Part shown: positions 18,121 to 26,157 of the stretch, piece after piece
Position numbering within the stretch: position 1 is the stretch's first letter
How the letters are laid out: every line of letters starts with the position of its first letter
The notes under the pieces: generated by a model
Database searches by the model: none
What the model was told of the DNA's origin: nothing
Seen by the model: the letters and a program-made list of their open reading frames with translations, nothing else
Assembly (NCBI GenBank): GCA_963843365.1
Contig: CAWJKG010000002.1
Span: forward strand, 496,001 to 560,000
Length of the DNA: 64,000 nucleotides
Direction of reading: 5' to 3'
Source of the DNA: Bog-473 sp963843365
GTDB lineage: Bacteria; Actinomycetota; Acidimicrobiia; Acidimicrobiales; RAAP-2
Made by a program: the position numbers and the translations under genes

Positions 18121-19377
18121 GTGCCGTTGGTGGTGGTGGTCGGGCAGGGTTATGTCGGACTACCGCTTGCCCTACGGGCGGTGGAGGCGGGCCACCGAGT
18201 GGTGGGCTTCGACACCGATAGCGCACGCACAGCGAGGCTGGCGGCGGGTGACTCCTATATCGATGACGTGCCCTCCGAGGAGCTCAACGCCGCGCTGGCC
18301 TCCGGTCGTTACGTGGCGACGCAGGATGAAGAGGCGTGTGAGGGATTCGACGTGGCCCTCATCACGGTGCCAACTCCATTGAAGGAGGGCGTGCCGGACC
18401 TGTCTTTCATTGAGGATGCCGGAGCCATGCTGGCCCGCCATCTGCGTTCGGGGGCGACCGTGGTCCTCGAATCCACTACGTACCCAGGAACAACGGTCGA
18501 GTTGCTGGTCCCGATCCTCGAAGCGGGCTCGGGCCTCGTCGCGGGAGACGACTTTCACGTCGGCTACAGCCCCGAGCGGATCGATCCGGGCAACCCGACA
18601 TGGACGCTCGTGAACACGCCGAAGGTCGTGTCGGGCATCGACGCCGCGTCGCTGGCCTCGGTACAGACATTCTACGGCGGGCTGGTTCAATCGACCGTGG
18701 CGGTCAGCCGGACCGAGGAAGCCGAACTGGTGAAGCTGATCGAGAACACGTACCGCCATGTCAATGTGGCACTGGTCAATGAACTCGCCATGTTCGCGTC
18801 GGACCTCGGCATCGATATCTGGGAATCGCTGAACGCGGCCGGCACGAAGCCCTTCGGGTTCACCCGTTTCAACCCGGGACCTGGCGTTGGAGGCCACTGC
18901 CTTCCCGTTGACCCAAGTTATCTGTCGTGGCAGGTGAAGCGCAGAGCTGGCCAACCCTTTCGTTTCGTCGAGCTGGCGAACGACATCAACGACCATATGC
19001 CGGACTACGTGGCGCGCCGCCTCATGATGGCATTCAACCGACGAAAGCAGACAATGAACGGGAGCCGCGTCCTGCTGCTCGGCTTGGCCTACAAGCCCAA
19101 CACAGGAGACTTCCGGGAGTCGCCGGCCCTTGTCGTGGCAGAACGACTGATCGCGTTGGGGGCCGACGTCGGCGCGATCGACCCGCACATTGACCGGAGC
19201 CGAATGGATCCACGGATCCGGATGTGTGATCTCACCGCGGCAGAACTGGCTGCGGCGGACGCGGTCGTGGTGCTGACCGACCACGATGTCTTCGATTGGG
19301 ACCTTGTTCGCCAGCATTCTCGATTCGTTTTTGACACTCGCCACCGGTTGACCGGGACCGACGTAGAGCAGCTCTGA
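18121..19377 (+). CDS. UDP-N-acetylhexosamine 6-dehydrogenase (WbpA/WecC family)
   Basis: A 418-residue NAD-dependent nucleotide-sugar dehydrogenase. The N-terminal dinucleotide fold is VVVVGQGYVGLPLAL. The catalytic cysteine lies in GPGVGGHCLPVDPSYLSW, preceded by the lysine-containing KLIENTYRHVNVALVNE. The C-terminal UDP-binding domain has LLLGLAYKPNTGDFRESP. It oxidises a UDP-HexNAc to the uronic acid in two steps; whether GlcNAc or ManNAc is used cannot be decided. GTG 18121 is chosen over ATG 18103 because GGAAGGAG sits 7 nt before it. AsnB follows after 5 nt, suggesting amidation of the uronic acid. Confidence 0.88.
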   Translation: MPLVVVVGQGYVGLPLALRAVEAGHRVVGFDTDSARTARLAAGDSYIDDVPSEELNAALASGRYVATQDEEACEGFDVALITVPTPLKEGVPDLSFIEDAGAMLARHLRSGATVVLESTTYPGTTVELLVPILEAGSGLVAGDDFHVGYSPERIDPGNPTWTLVNTPKVVSGIDAASLASVQTFYGGLVQSTVAVSRTEEAELVKLIENTYRHVNVALVNELAMFASDLGIDIWESLNAAGTKPFGFTRFNPGPGVGGHCLPVDPSYLSWQVKRRAGQPFRFVELANDINDHMPDYVARRLMMAFNRRKQTMNGSRVLLLGLAYKPNTGDFRESPALVVAERLIALGADVGAIDPHIDRSRMDPRIRMCDLTAAELAAADAVVVLTDHDVFDWDLVRQHSRFVFDTRHRLTGTDVEQL

Positions 19378-19382
19378 TCGTC

Positions 19383-21341
19383 ATGTGTGGCATCGCCGGA
19401 TTGCTCGATCCCGGCTGGTCGGGGACGTCCGACGAGCTTGCCGCACTTGCTGGCGCTCTCGTCCTGCCCCTGGCTCATCGGGGTCCCGACGACGAGGGCA
19501 CCTGGTGCGACGTCGAGGCCGGCGTGGGTTTCGGGCACCGACGGCTCGCCATCATCGACCTCTCGCCAGCTGGCCACCAGCCGATGGTGTCGGCCGATGG
19601 TCGTTGGGTCGCCACCTACAACGGCGAGTGCTACAACACCGCCGAGCTGCGAGCCGGACTGCCCGATGGCGGCCGGAACCTCAAGGGGCACTGCGACACC
19701 GAGGTCCTTCTAGAGGCCGTGGCTGCCTGGGGTCTACGCCCGACCCTGGAGCGGCTCGATGCAATGTTCGCCCTGGCCCTGTGGGACCGTCGGGACCGCG
19801 TCCTGCACCTGACCCGGGATCGCCTGGGCGAGAAGCCGCTCTACTACGCGGTGATCGGCGACGTCGTCGTCTTCGGTTCGGAGTTGCGCGCGCTGCTCGC
19901 CTACCCAGGCTTCAGGCGTGACATCGACCGCCGGGCGCTGGCGCTACTCCTGCGTCTGAATTACATTCCCGCTCCCCTGACCATCTTCACGGGGGCACGG
20001 AAGCTGGCGGCAGCCACGCTGGTGAGCCTGCGCTCGGGCCAGAGGGGCTGGCCCGAGCCCGAGGTCTGGTGGGACTTCCCCGACGCGGTCCGGTCTGCCG
20101 TGGCGGCACGACCGCCCGCAGGCGACGACCAGGCTGCCCTGGACCACCTGGAGGAGGTCCTCGCCGAGGTCGTGTCCCGTCGGATGGTCGCCGATGTCCC
20201 CATCGGCTCCTTCCTCTCCGGGGGCATCGACTCCAGCCTGGTGACTGCTCTGGCCCAAGCCCGGTCCGCGGCCCCGGTACGCACCTTCACCGTGGGGTTC
20301 GCCGGACATGGGCACGACGAGTCGGGCCACGCGGAGGCGGTGGCTCGGCATCTTGGCACTGATCACACCAGAATCGAAGTGACAGCAGACGATGCGCTGA
20401 GACTGGTGCCCGACCTCGGCCGTTACTACGACGAGCCTTTTGCCGACCCATCCCAGCTGCCAACTTTCCTCATGTGCCGCGCCGCCCGCCGCCACGTCAC
20501 CGTGGCACTGTCGGGGGACGGCGGTGACGAGGCTTTCGGGGGGTACCGCCGCTACACGGCGGGCGAGGCGTTCAGTCGGCGGGTGCTGCCACTCCCCCGA
20601 CGTCTGCGGGTGATTGCCGCCGGCGGTCTGGACGCCGTGCCCGCGGCTGTCTGGGACGGGATCGGACGCGGCGCCCAGCGCATCAGGCCCGACGGGGCCG
20701 GGTCTGACATAGGCACCCGCGCCCACAAACTGGCCCGCCTCCTGGCAGCCGGGTCGTCTCGCCAGGTCTACATGAGCCTCGTCTCGGCGTGGGACGATGC
20801 CGACACGGTTGTGCTGGGGGCTGGCGACTCGCCGTGGAGCGGACCCCCGCCCCTCGACGGCCTCACGGGAACGCCGGCAGAGGAGATGATGGCCTGGGAC
20901 ACGCTCTCGACCCTGCCCGACGAGATGCTGGTCAAGGTCGACCGGGCCAGCATGGCCTTCGGCCTCGAGGTGCGGCCGCCTCTGGTCGGCCACAAGGTGG
21001 TGGAGGCGGCCTGGAATCTGCCGCCCTCCCTGCGGATCCGCGGCGGAGTGGGCAAGCAGGCCCTGCGCCTCCTCCTGGAGCGGCACATGCCGCGTCAACT
21101 GTTCGAACGGCCCAAGACGGGCTTCGACCCCCCTCTGGGCCTGTGGCTGCGTGGGCCGCTGCGCGGCTGGGCCGAGGACCACCTCGCCGCGTCCCGTCTG
21201 CGGGACCAGGGCTTCTTCGACCCGGTGGCGGTGAGGGCCTGCTGGGATGCGCACCAGGCCGGCCGGCCCGGACTGGAGTACCCGCTCTGGGCCGTTCTGG
21301 CCTTCCAGGCCTGGTTCGACGAGACACGCGCGTCGAGCTGA
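19383..21341 (+). CDS. asnB: Glutamine-hydrolysing asparagine synthase-family amidotransferase
   Basis: A 652-residue two-domain enzyme. Cys2 after the initiator Met (MCGIAGLLD) is the glutaminase nucleophile, and RGPDDEGTW and YNGECYN complete that domain. The synthetase domain has the ATP PP-loop SFLSGGIDSSLVTALA and the later SGDGGDEAFGGYRRY. In glycan clusters AsnB-like enzymes often amidate uronic acids rather than make asparagine. The 5-nt gap after the UDP-HexNAc 6-dehydrogenase favours that role, though it is inference. A strong terminator begins at the last base of its stop codon. Confidence 0.88.
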   Translation: MCGIAGLLDPGWSGTSDELAALAGALVLPLAHRGPDDEGTWCDVEAGVGFGHRRLAIIDLSPAGHQPMVSADGRWVATYNGECYNTAELRAGLPDGGRNLKGHCDTEVLLEAVAAWGLRPTLERLDAMFALALWDRRDRVLHLTRDRLGEKPLYYAVIGDVVVFGSELRALLAYPGFRRDIDRRALALLLRLNYIPAPLTIFTGARKLAAATLVSLRSGQRGWPEPEVWWDFPDAVRSAVAARPPAGDDQAALDHLEEVLAEVVSRRMVADVPIGSFLSGGIDSSLVTALAQARSAAPVRTFTVGFAGHGHDESGHAEAVARHLGTDHTRIEVTADDALRLVPDLGRYYDEPFADPSQLPTFLMCRAARRHVTVALSGDGGDEAFGGYRRYTAGEAFSRRVLPLPRRLRVIAAGGLDAVPAAVWDGIGRGAQRIRPDGAGSDIGTRAHKLARLLAAGSSRQVYMSLVSAWDDADTVVLGAGDSPWSGPPPLDGLTGTPAEEMMAWDTLSTLPDEMLVKVDRASMAFGLEVRPPLVGHKVVEAAWNLPPSLRIRGGVGKQALRLLLERHMPRQLFERPKTGFDPPLGLWLRGPLRGWAEDHLAASRLRDQGFFDPVAVRACWDAHQAGRPGLEYPLWAVLAFQAWFDETRASS

Positions 21342-21368
21342 AAGCCGGTCGCCCCGGTGACCGGCTTT
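21341..21368. terminator. Bidirectional intrinsic-type terminator
   Basis: AAAGCCGGTC and GACCGGCTTT form a perfect 10-bp stem with an 8-nt loop. A-runs on the left and T-runs on the right let it act on both strands. It sits between the convergent asnB and acyl-CoA dehydrogenase genes. A second GC-rich inverted repeat (CGCGCCG/CGGCGCG) follows at once. Confidence 0.75.
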
Positions 21369-21388
21369 CGCGCCGGGCCGGCGCGTCG

Positions 21389-22516
21389 TCAGTCCAGCAG
21401 CGACGCCGCCACCGCATCCTCCAACGCGCGGTCGTTGGCCCACATCATCTGCTGCACCTTGGCCCGCCGGAAGTACAGCTGAATGTCGAAGTCGAGCGTG
21501 AACCCGATGCCGCCAAAGATCTGCTGGGCCGTCGCGGTGATGTCGCGAAAGGTCGAGCAGGCGAAGAGCTTGGCCATGGGCGCCAGTGATTCGAGGGAGC
21601 GGCCGTTGGCGCCGGCCCACGCGGCCTCGTGCACCAGCTGCTCGGCCCCATCGAGATTCGTGACCGCATCGGCGAGGTAGTGCGCCAACGCCTGGAAGGC
21701 ACCCAGTGGCTTGTCGAACTGGTGGCGATCCTTGGCGTACTGCGTCGTGATCTCCAGCGCGTAGCGGGCGCCCCCGACCGCTTGGGCTGCCAACAGCACC
21801 AGCGCGGGCTCCAGCACCTCCTGCCATGTCGTCCAGCCGCTGCCGGCTCCGCCGATGCGATCGGCGCCGGCGACGACCACGTCGGACAAGGTCACTTCGT
21901 ACTGGGTGTCCGAATTGAGGCTGAACTGCTGGCGCAGGGTCACGCCGGCCGCCTTGGGGTCGACCAGGAAGAGGTCGACATCCGTATCCGCCTCGCCGAT
22001 CCGGGCCAGCACGACCAGTCGATCCGCCGAGGATGCAAAGAGGACGTGCCGCTTGAGCCCGTTGAGGCGGAACCCGTCCCCTTGCGCCTCGGCCCGGGTC
22101 TGCACTCCCAGCGGCGAGTACCCGTTCTCGGGCTCGAGCCAGGCCGGCGTCAGCACCGCCTCGCCGGAGGCCACGCCACGCAGCCACAGCTCCTTCTGGG
22201 CATCGCTCCCGGCCGCCGCCAGGACGCCACCGCTCAGCACGGCGCTGACGAAGTGCGGCGTCGGGGCCAGCGCCCGGCCAAGCTCCTCGTAGAGGGCGAC
22301 GCCTTCGACGAGTGACATGCCCGAGCCGCCGTACTCTTCGGGCAACAGCAGGCCGATCAGATCCAGCTCACCCAGCTGGGTCCACAGGGTCGCGGGGTAT
22401 CCGACCGGGTCGTCCTCCATGGCGCGCACGACGTCGAGGGGCGAGTACTTCTCCAGGACGTCGCGCACGGTCTGGCGCAGCAGCTCCTGCTCCTGGTCGA
22501 ATTCAAGGTCCAACAT
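21389..22516 (-). CDS. Acyl-CoA dehydrogenase, FadE28-like partner subunit
   Basis: A 375-residue acyl-CoA dehydrogenase-fold protein. It starts MLDLEFDQEQELLRQTVRDV and contains LLPEEYGGSG, the central beta domain, and the C-terminal helical domain with AQQIFGGIGFTLDFDIQLYF. It is the last gene of a five-gene operon containing a second, dissimilar acyl-CoA dehydrogenase. Such pairs form alpha2-beta2 heterotetramers in steroid side-chain degradation (FadE28-FadE29 of mycobacteria). The steroid substrate is an inference from gene order. GGGGAGAG precedes the ATG by about 7 nt. There is a 68-bp gap to the upstream hotdog gene. Confidence 0.85.
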   Translation of the reverse strand: MLDLEFDQEQELLRQTVRDVLEKYSPLDVVRAMEDDPVGYPATLWTQLGELDLIGLLLPEEYGGSGMSLVEGVALYEELGRALAPTPHFVSAVLSGGVLAAAGSDAQKELWLRGVASGEAVLTPAWLEPENGYSPLGVQTRAEAQGDGFRLNGLKRHVLFASSADRLVVLARIGEADTDVDLFLVDPKAAGVTLRQQFSLNSDTQYEVTLSDVVVAGADRIGGAGSGWTTWQEVLEPALVLLAAQAVGGARYALEITTQYAKDRHQFDKPLGAFQALAHYLADAVTNLDGAEQLVHEAAWAGANGRSLESLAPMAKLFACSTFRDITATAQQIFGGIGFTLDFDIQLYFRRAKVQQMMWANDRALEDAVAASLLD

Positions 22517-22584
22517 TCAGCTTCTCTCCCCTGCTCGAAGGCACACGGACACGGACGCGGGCACACCACCCGATGAAGATGCAC

Positions 22585-23079
22585 TCACGGTGGCGGTCGC
22601 CACTGATCGCCCCGACGGGCCCACGGGTTGTCGTCGGCACTGCGAGGAAGGGCGATGCGGGCCGCACACGTGGTCTTGACGTCGCCGTCCACCGACAGGC
22701 TTACGGCCACGGTGACGAAACCACAACCCAGGTCGTCCACCGACACCGACTCGACAACCCCGGTCAAGGTCATGGTGTCGCCCGGGAAGACCGAGCCCTT
22801 CATGCGGAACGTGACCCGGGCCAAACGGCCGTGCGGCCCGGTCCAGTCGGTGAGGTAGCGCTCGAACCAGGCAGCCTGATTGGGGGTGTTCAGGAAGATG
22901 TCCCGTGTCCCGTTCCGCTCGACGGCAAAGTCCTTGTCATGGTGCATGGGCCGCCAGTCGCGGGTGGCCAGGGCGCCCAGGACGACCGTCGTCGCCGTCA
23001 CTGCATAACTAAGAGGAGGCAGTTCCTGTCCGACACTGACGTCGCCCAACAGCAGTTGCGGCACGGTGGTCGTGCTCAC
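22585..23079 (-). CDS. MaoC-like hotdog hydratase subunit (ChsH1-like)
   Basis: A 164-residue single hotdog domain. The hydratase-type motif is TRDWRPMHHD, equivalent to the Asp/His catalytic pair of R-specific enoyl-CoA hydratases. The segment NTPNQAAWFERYLTDW is typical of this subfamily. The GTG start overlaps the stop of the next upstream hotdog gene by four bases. This supports a heteromeric hydratase made of the two proteins, as in mycobacterial ChsH1-ChsH2. The reaction would be hydration of an enoyl-CoA made by the dehydrogenase pair. Confidence 0.8.
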   Translation of the reverse strand: MSTTTVPQLLLGDVSVGQELPPLSYAVTATTVVLGALATRDWRPMHHDKDFAVERNGTRDIFLNTPNQAAWFERYLTDWTGPHGRLARVTFRMKGSVFPGDTMTLTGVVESVSVDDLGCGFVTVAVSLSVDGDVKTTCAARIALPRSADDNPWARRGDQWRPPP

Positions 23080-23606
23080 GAGGCCGCCGCCTCCCCCCGG
23101 CGGTAGCCGAAGCCGGTGTAGGACTCGACGGCGACCAGCTCGCCGTCCTGGTTGGCGTACACCACATCGATGACCCAGAAGCGTCCCGTCCCGAGCTTGG
23201 TCGTCTTCTCCTCGCTGACCGAGCGCAGCACCTGATGCGTGCGGAGGATGTCGCCCATCCGCACCGGCGTGTGGAACTCAATGGTGTTGTCGGTCATGAC
23301 CGCCTCGGGCAGTCCCAGCGCCGCCTTGAGGTCGAAATGCACTTGCAGCGGCAGAGCCTCGACCGTCCGGCCCGGAGCCCAGTGGTGGGGACGGAACCAG
23401 ACCGAGACCATCGACGGCGGAGCGATCGGACCGTCCGTCAGCTCGTCCGCCACGGCGTCGTCCCAGTAGAGGGGGTTGCCGTTCTCCACTGACGCGCATG
23501 ACGTCCAGACGTAGGAGCGCTCGACCGGGAACTCGCCCACCTCGTGGTACTGCTCCTTGCCGATCAGGTCGCGCATGTCGGCCAGCGCCGCCTCGGTCGA
23601 TGTCAT
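23076..23606 (-). CDS. FAS1-type dehydratase / MaoC N-terminal hotdog subunit (ChsH2-like)
   Basis: A 176-residue hotdog protein. It has VERSYVWTSCASVENGNPLYWDD, the usual N-terminal hotdog entry of bipartite hydratases, and a core FHTPVRMGDILRTHQVLRSV. It lacks an obvious D-x-H catalytic pair like that of the neighbouring hotdog protein, so it probably forms the substrate-binding half of a heterodimer. It overlaps the genes on both sides by four bases. The ChsH2 of mycobacteria carries an additional DUF35 domain that is absent here. Confidence 0.8.
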   Translation of the reverse strand: MTSTEAALADMRDLIGKEQYHEVGEFPVERSYVWTSCASVENGNPLYWDDAVADELTDGPIAPPSMVSVWFRPHHWAPGRTVEALPLQVHFDLKAALGLPEAVMTDNTIEFHTPVRMGDILRTHQVLRSVSEEKTTKLGTGRFWVIDVVYANQDGELVAVESYTGFGYRRGEAAAS

Positions 23607-24790
23607 GCGATCACCTGTCGGGCCAGCCAGTTCGCCACCGTTTCACCGTCCACTCCGGCCTCCTTCAAAAGATGCTCCGTGTCTGTCTGCGTCATGTCCG
23701 GCAGCCGCACCGGCTCATCGGCGGGCGGTCGTTCCATACCGGCCAGCAACGGTGCCAGCTGGACCAGCCTGCCCTCCGTCGGGTGCTCGGCCTCGGCCAG
23801 CACACCCCGGGCCGCGAACTGGGGCGAGGTCGCCACCTCGGCGATCTCGAGTACCGGGGCCACGCACGTGTCGGCGCCCGCCAGCACCTCCACCCACTCG
23901 TCCCGCGTCCGGGTGGCGAAGGCCGCCGCCAGCGTCGATCGGATACGGTCCTGCGCCCCATCGTCGAGCTGGAGGACCGCTAGCTCCGGGCAGCCGAGCG
24001 CGCGGCAGAGGTTGGCAAAGAATTTTGCCTCGATGGCGCCTACCGCCAGCCACTTGCCGTCTGACCCGGCGTAGGTTCCGTAGCAGGCGTAGCGCCCGGA
24101 CAGGATGTCGTGGCCGGGCAGGACCTCCCCGCCCAGAGCCAGCTGCTCGTCGATTGACAGTGACGTCAACCACAGCACGCCCTCCGCCACCGCCACATCG
24201 AGATATGCCCCATGTCCCGTCGTCGCCCGGCCCGCCAGCGCGGTGGTGATGGCCAGCGCCGCGTGCATGCCGCCGGCGGCGGCATCGGCCACCGTGGCGC
24301 CCGGCAGTGGCGGCGCGCCCCCCACCCCCGGTGTGCTCATGGCGAGGTAGCCCCCCACAGCCAGGTAGTCGACATCGTGCCCGGCCCACTGGGCCGCCGG
24401 CCCGTTCTGGCCGTACCCGCTCGTCGAGCAGTAGACGATGCCGGGATTGCGCTCCGAGACCGCCGGGTAGCCGATGCCCAGCCGGTCGACGACGCCCGGA
24501 CGGAAGCTCTCGACCACCACATCGCTGGCGGTCGCCAGCGAGAGGAACGCCTCCCGCCCGTCCTCTTCTTTCAGGTCCACCAGGAACCTTCGCATGCCCC
24601 GGTGCCCGCTGTACGCGAAGTACGGGGGCACAATCGGCGCCGCATCGGCCGTCGGCACCGGGCCGACCTTGACGACCAGTGCGCCGTAGTCGGCGAGCAG
24701 CCGCGTGCAACGCGCCGCCGGGCCGACCGTGGACAGGTCGAGCACGGTGATCCCCTCAAGGGGCCCGCCCGCAACAGACACCGGCTCCAC
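23603..24790 (-). CDS. CaiB/BaiF family III CoA-transferase or alpha-methylacyl-CoA racemase
   Basis: A 395-residue protein with the family III landmarks. They include ITVLDLSTVGPAARCTRLLADYGALVVKV near the start, VVVESFRPGVVDRLGIGY, and the catalytic-type Asp in AGHDVDYLAVGGYL. That last motif occurs in both CoA-transferases and AMACR-type racemases. In a steroid- or branched-acid operon a racemase setting the methyl stereocentre would fit. The GTG start at 24790 directly abuts the stop of the upstream acyl-CoA dehydrogenase, so it is co-transcribed. Confidence 0.8.
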   Translation of the reverse strand: MEPVSVAGGPLEGITVLDLSTVGPAARCTRLLADYGALVVKVGPVPTADAAPIVPPYFAYSGHRGMRRFLVDLKEEDGREAFLSLATASDVVVESFRPGVVDRLGIGYPAVSERNPGIVYCSTSGYGQNGPAAQWAGHDVDYLAVGGYLAMSTPGVGGAPPLPGATVADAAAGGMHAALAITTALAGRATTGHGAYLDVAVAEGVLWLTSLSIDEQLALGGEVLPGHDILSGRYACYGTYAGSDGKWLAVGAIEAKFFANLCRALGCPELAVLQLDDGAQDRIRSTLAAAFATRTRDEWVEVLAGADTCVAPVLEIAEVATSPQFAARGVLAEAEHPTEGRLVQLAPLLAGMERPPADEPVRLPDMTQTDTEHLLKEAGVDGETVANWLARQVIA

Positions 24791-25969
24791 CTAGAAGTTC
24801 TTCGGGAGTCCGAGCTTGCGCCGGGCGATGATGTTCTTCTGGATCTCCGACGCACCGCCGCCGATGGTGTCGATGACGGTGTAGCGGTAGGTCGATTCAG
24901 CCCGACCCGCCATGGGTGCCTCCTCCGTCTTGACCCGCAGCTGCGAACCGGGTCCGGCGATATCCATGGAGGCGTTGGCCAGCCGCTTCGAGAGCTCGGT
25001 GGCGAACAGCTTGTACTCCGACGCCTCTGCCGTCGGCGCCGCGCCGCCCTTGGACGACTCGAAGACGAACTTGAGGCCGAGCACCCGGGCGGTCTCGAGC
25101 TGCGTGGCCAGCTGGGCCAGCCGCTGCCGGATCACTGGGTCGTCCTTGAGAAGCGTGCCGTCGCGCGTCGTCGTCTTCACGTACTCGACGAGCAGCTCGA
25201 AGCGCTGTTGCATGGGCGAGAGCGTGAACATAGTGAAGCGCTCGAGGTCGAGCGCCTCCGAGATGTACTGGAACCCGCGACCCACCTCCCCCACTACGTA
25301 GTCGTCCGGGACGAAGACGTCGTTCAGGAACACCTCGTTGGTGCGCTCGTCGCCCATGGTCCATATGGCGTTCACGGTGATGCCCGGCTGGTCGATCGGA
25401 ACGAGGAACAGCGTGATGCCGGCGTGCTTGGAGTCGGGGTCGGTGCGTCCGCCTACCCAATACCACTCGGCGAAGTGAGCGGAGGTCGTCCACGTCTTCT
25501 GGCCGTTGAGGATCCAACCGCCGTCGTCCCGCGTGGCCTTGAGCTGCATGGAGGCGGCGTCCGAGCCGGCGTTGGGCTCCGAGTAGCCGACGGCGAACTC
25601 GACCTCGTTCCGCAGGATTTTGGGGAGGAACTCGGCCTTCATCCGGTCATTGCCGTGCCGGATGATCGTCTTGCCCACGATGCCGACGCCCTTGCCGATC
25701 TGGGGGCCGCCGCGACCGGCCAGCTGCTCGTTGAGGAGGTACTCGTAGATGCCCTCCCCCTCGGTGCCGCCGTACTCCTTGGGCCAGGTCATGCCGAGCC
25801 AACCTCGCCGGCCCAGGGAGGCCATGAAGGCCCGGCGCTTCGGCGTGTCGACGATCTGGGCCATGTTCTCCCTGGTCACGTCGAACACCTCGGGGTCGTC
25901 GTTGGCATCGAGGAAGGTCTCGACCTCCTTCACGAAGGCCAGCTGCTCCGGCGAGAATTCGAAATCCAT
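24791..25969 (-). CDS. Acyl-CoA dehydrogenase, FadE29-like
   Basis: A 392-residue acyl-CoA dehydrogenase, first gene of the operon. It has MTWPKEYGGTEGEGIYEYLL, the FAD-domain segment VGYSEPNAGSDAASMQL, WILNGQKTWTTSAH, and a C-terminal TIGGGASEIQKNIIARRKLG typical of FadE29-type subunits. It pairs with the shorter, divergent subunit at 21389. GAGAGG lies just before the ATG. The palindromic operator at 25996-26018 is only 27 bases upstream, so the whole operon is likely controlled from there. Confidence 0.87.
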   Translation of the reverse strand: MDFEFSPEQLAFVKEVETFLDANDDPEVFDVTRENMAQIVDTPKRRAFMASLGRRGWLGMTWPKEYGGTEGEGIYEYLLNEQLAGRGGPQIGKGVGIVGKTIIRHGNDRMKAEFLPKILRNEVEFAVGYSEPNAGSDAASMQLKATRDDGGWILNGQKTWTTSAHFAEWYWVGGRTDPDSKHAGITLFLVPIDQPGITVNAIWTMGDERTNEVFLNDVFVPDDYVVGEVGRGFQYISEALDLERFTMFTLSPMQQRFELLVEYVKTTTRDGTLLKDDPVIRQRLAQLATQLETARVLGLKFVFESSKGGAAPTAEASEYKLFATELSKRLANASMDIAGPGSQLRVKTEEAPMAGRAESTYRYTVIDTIGGGASEIQKNIIARRKLGLPKNF

Positions 25970-25995
25970 GGCGCCTCTCTCGAAATGCGGGACTC

Positions 25996-26018
25996 AAATC
26001 TGACGACCCGTCAGTTTT
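25996..26018. promoter_or_regulatory. Palindromic operator before the acyl-CoA dehydrogenase operon
   Basis: CTGACG-ACC-CGTCAG is a perfect 6-bp inverted repeat with a 3-nt spacer. It is extended on the flanks by AAA and TTT at matching positions. Its length and symmetry fit a TetR-type repressor site. It lies 27 bp upstream of the first beta-oxidation gene. No regulator gene is seen in the window. Confidence 0.6.
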
Positions 26019-26157
26019 CGCTGGACATCATAGGGCACGCGCCAATGGCCCCTCCGGGTGCGGTCTCATCGCCAATGCGCCAGGACACGGGAAAGGCAGC
26101 TCTCGCGCCCGGAGGCAACAGGGAGAACGGGCCCCAGATGGTCTCGGAGGCTTATGA

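Noticed and set aside
19944..22187. 747-codon minus-strand ORF over asnB and the acyl-CoA dehydrogenase
   Set aside because: It is a shadow: Gly/Arg/Pro-rich, antisense to asnB, and crosses the terminator at 21341-21368.
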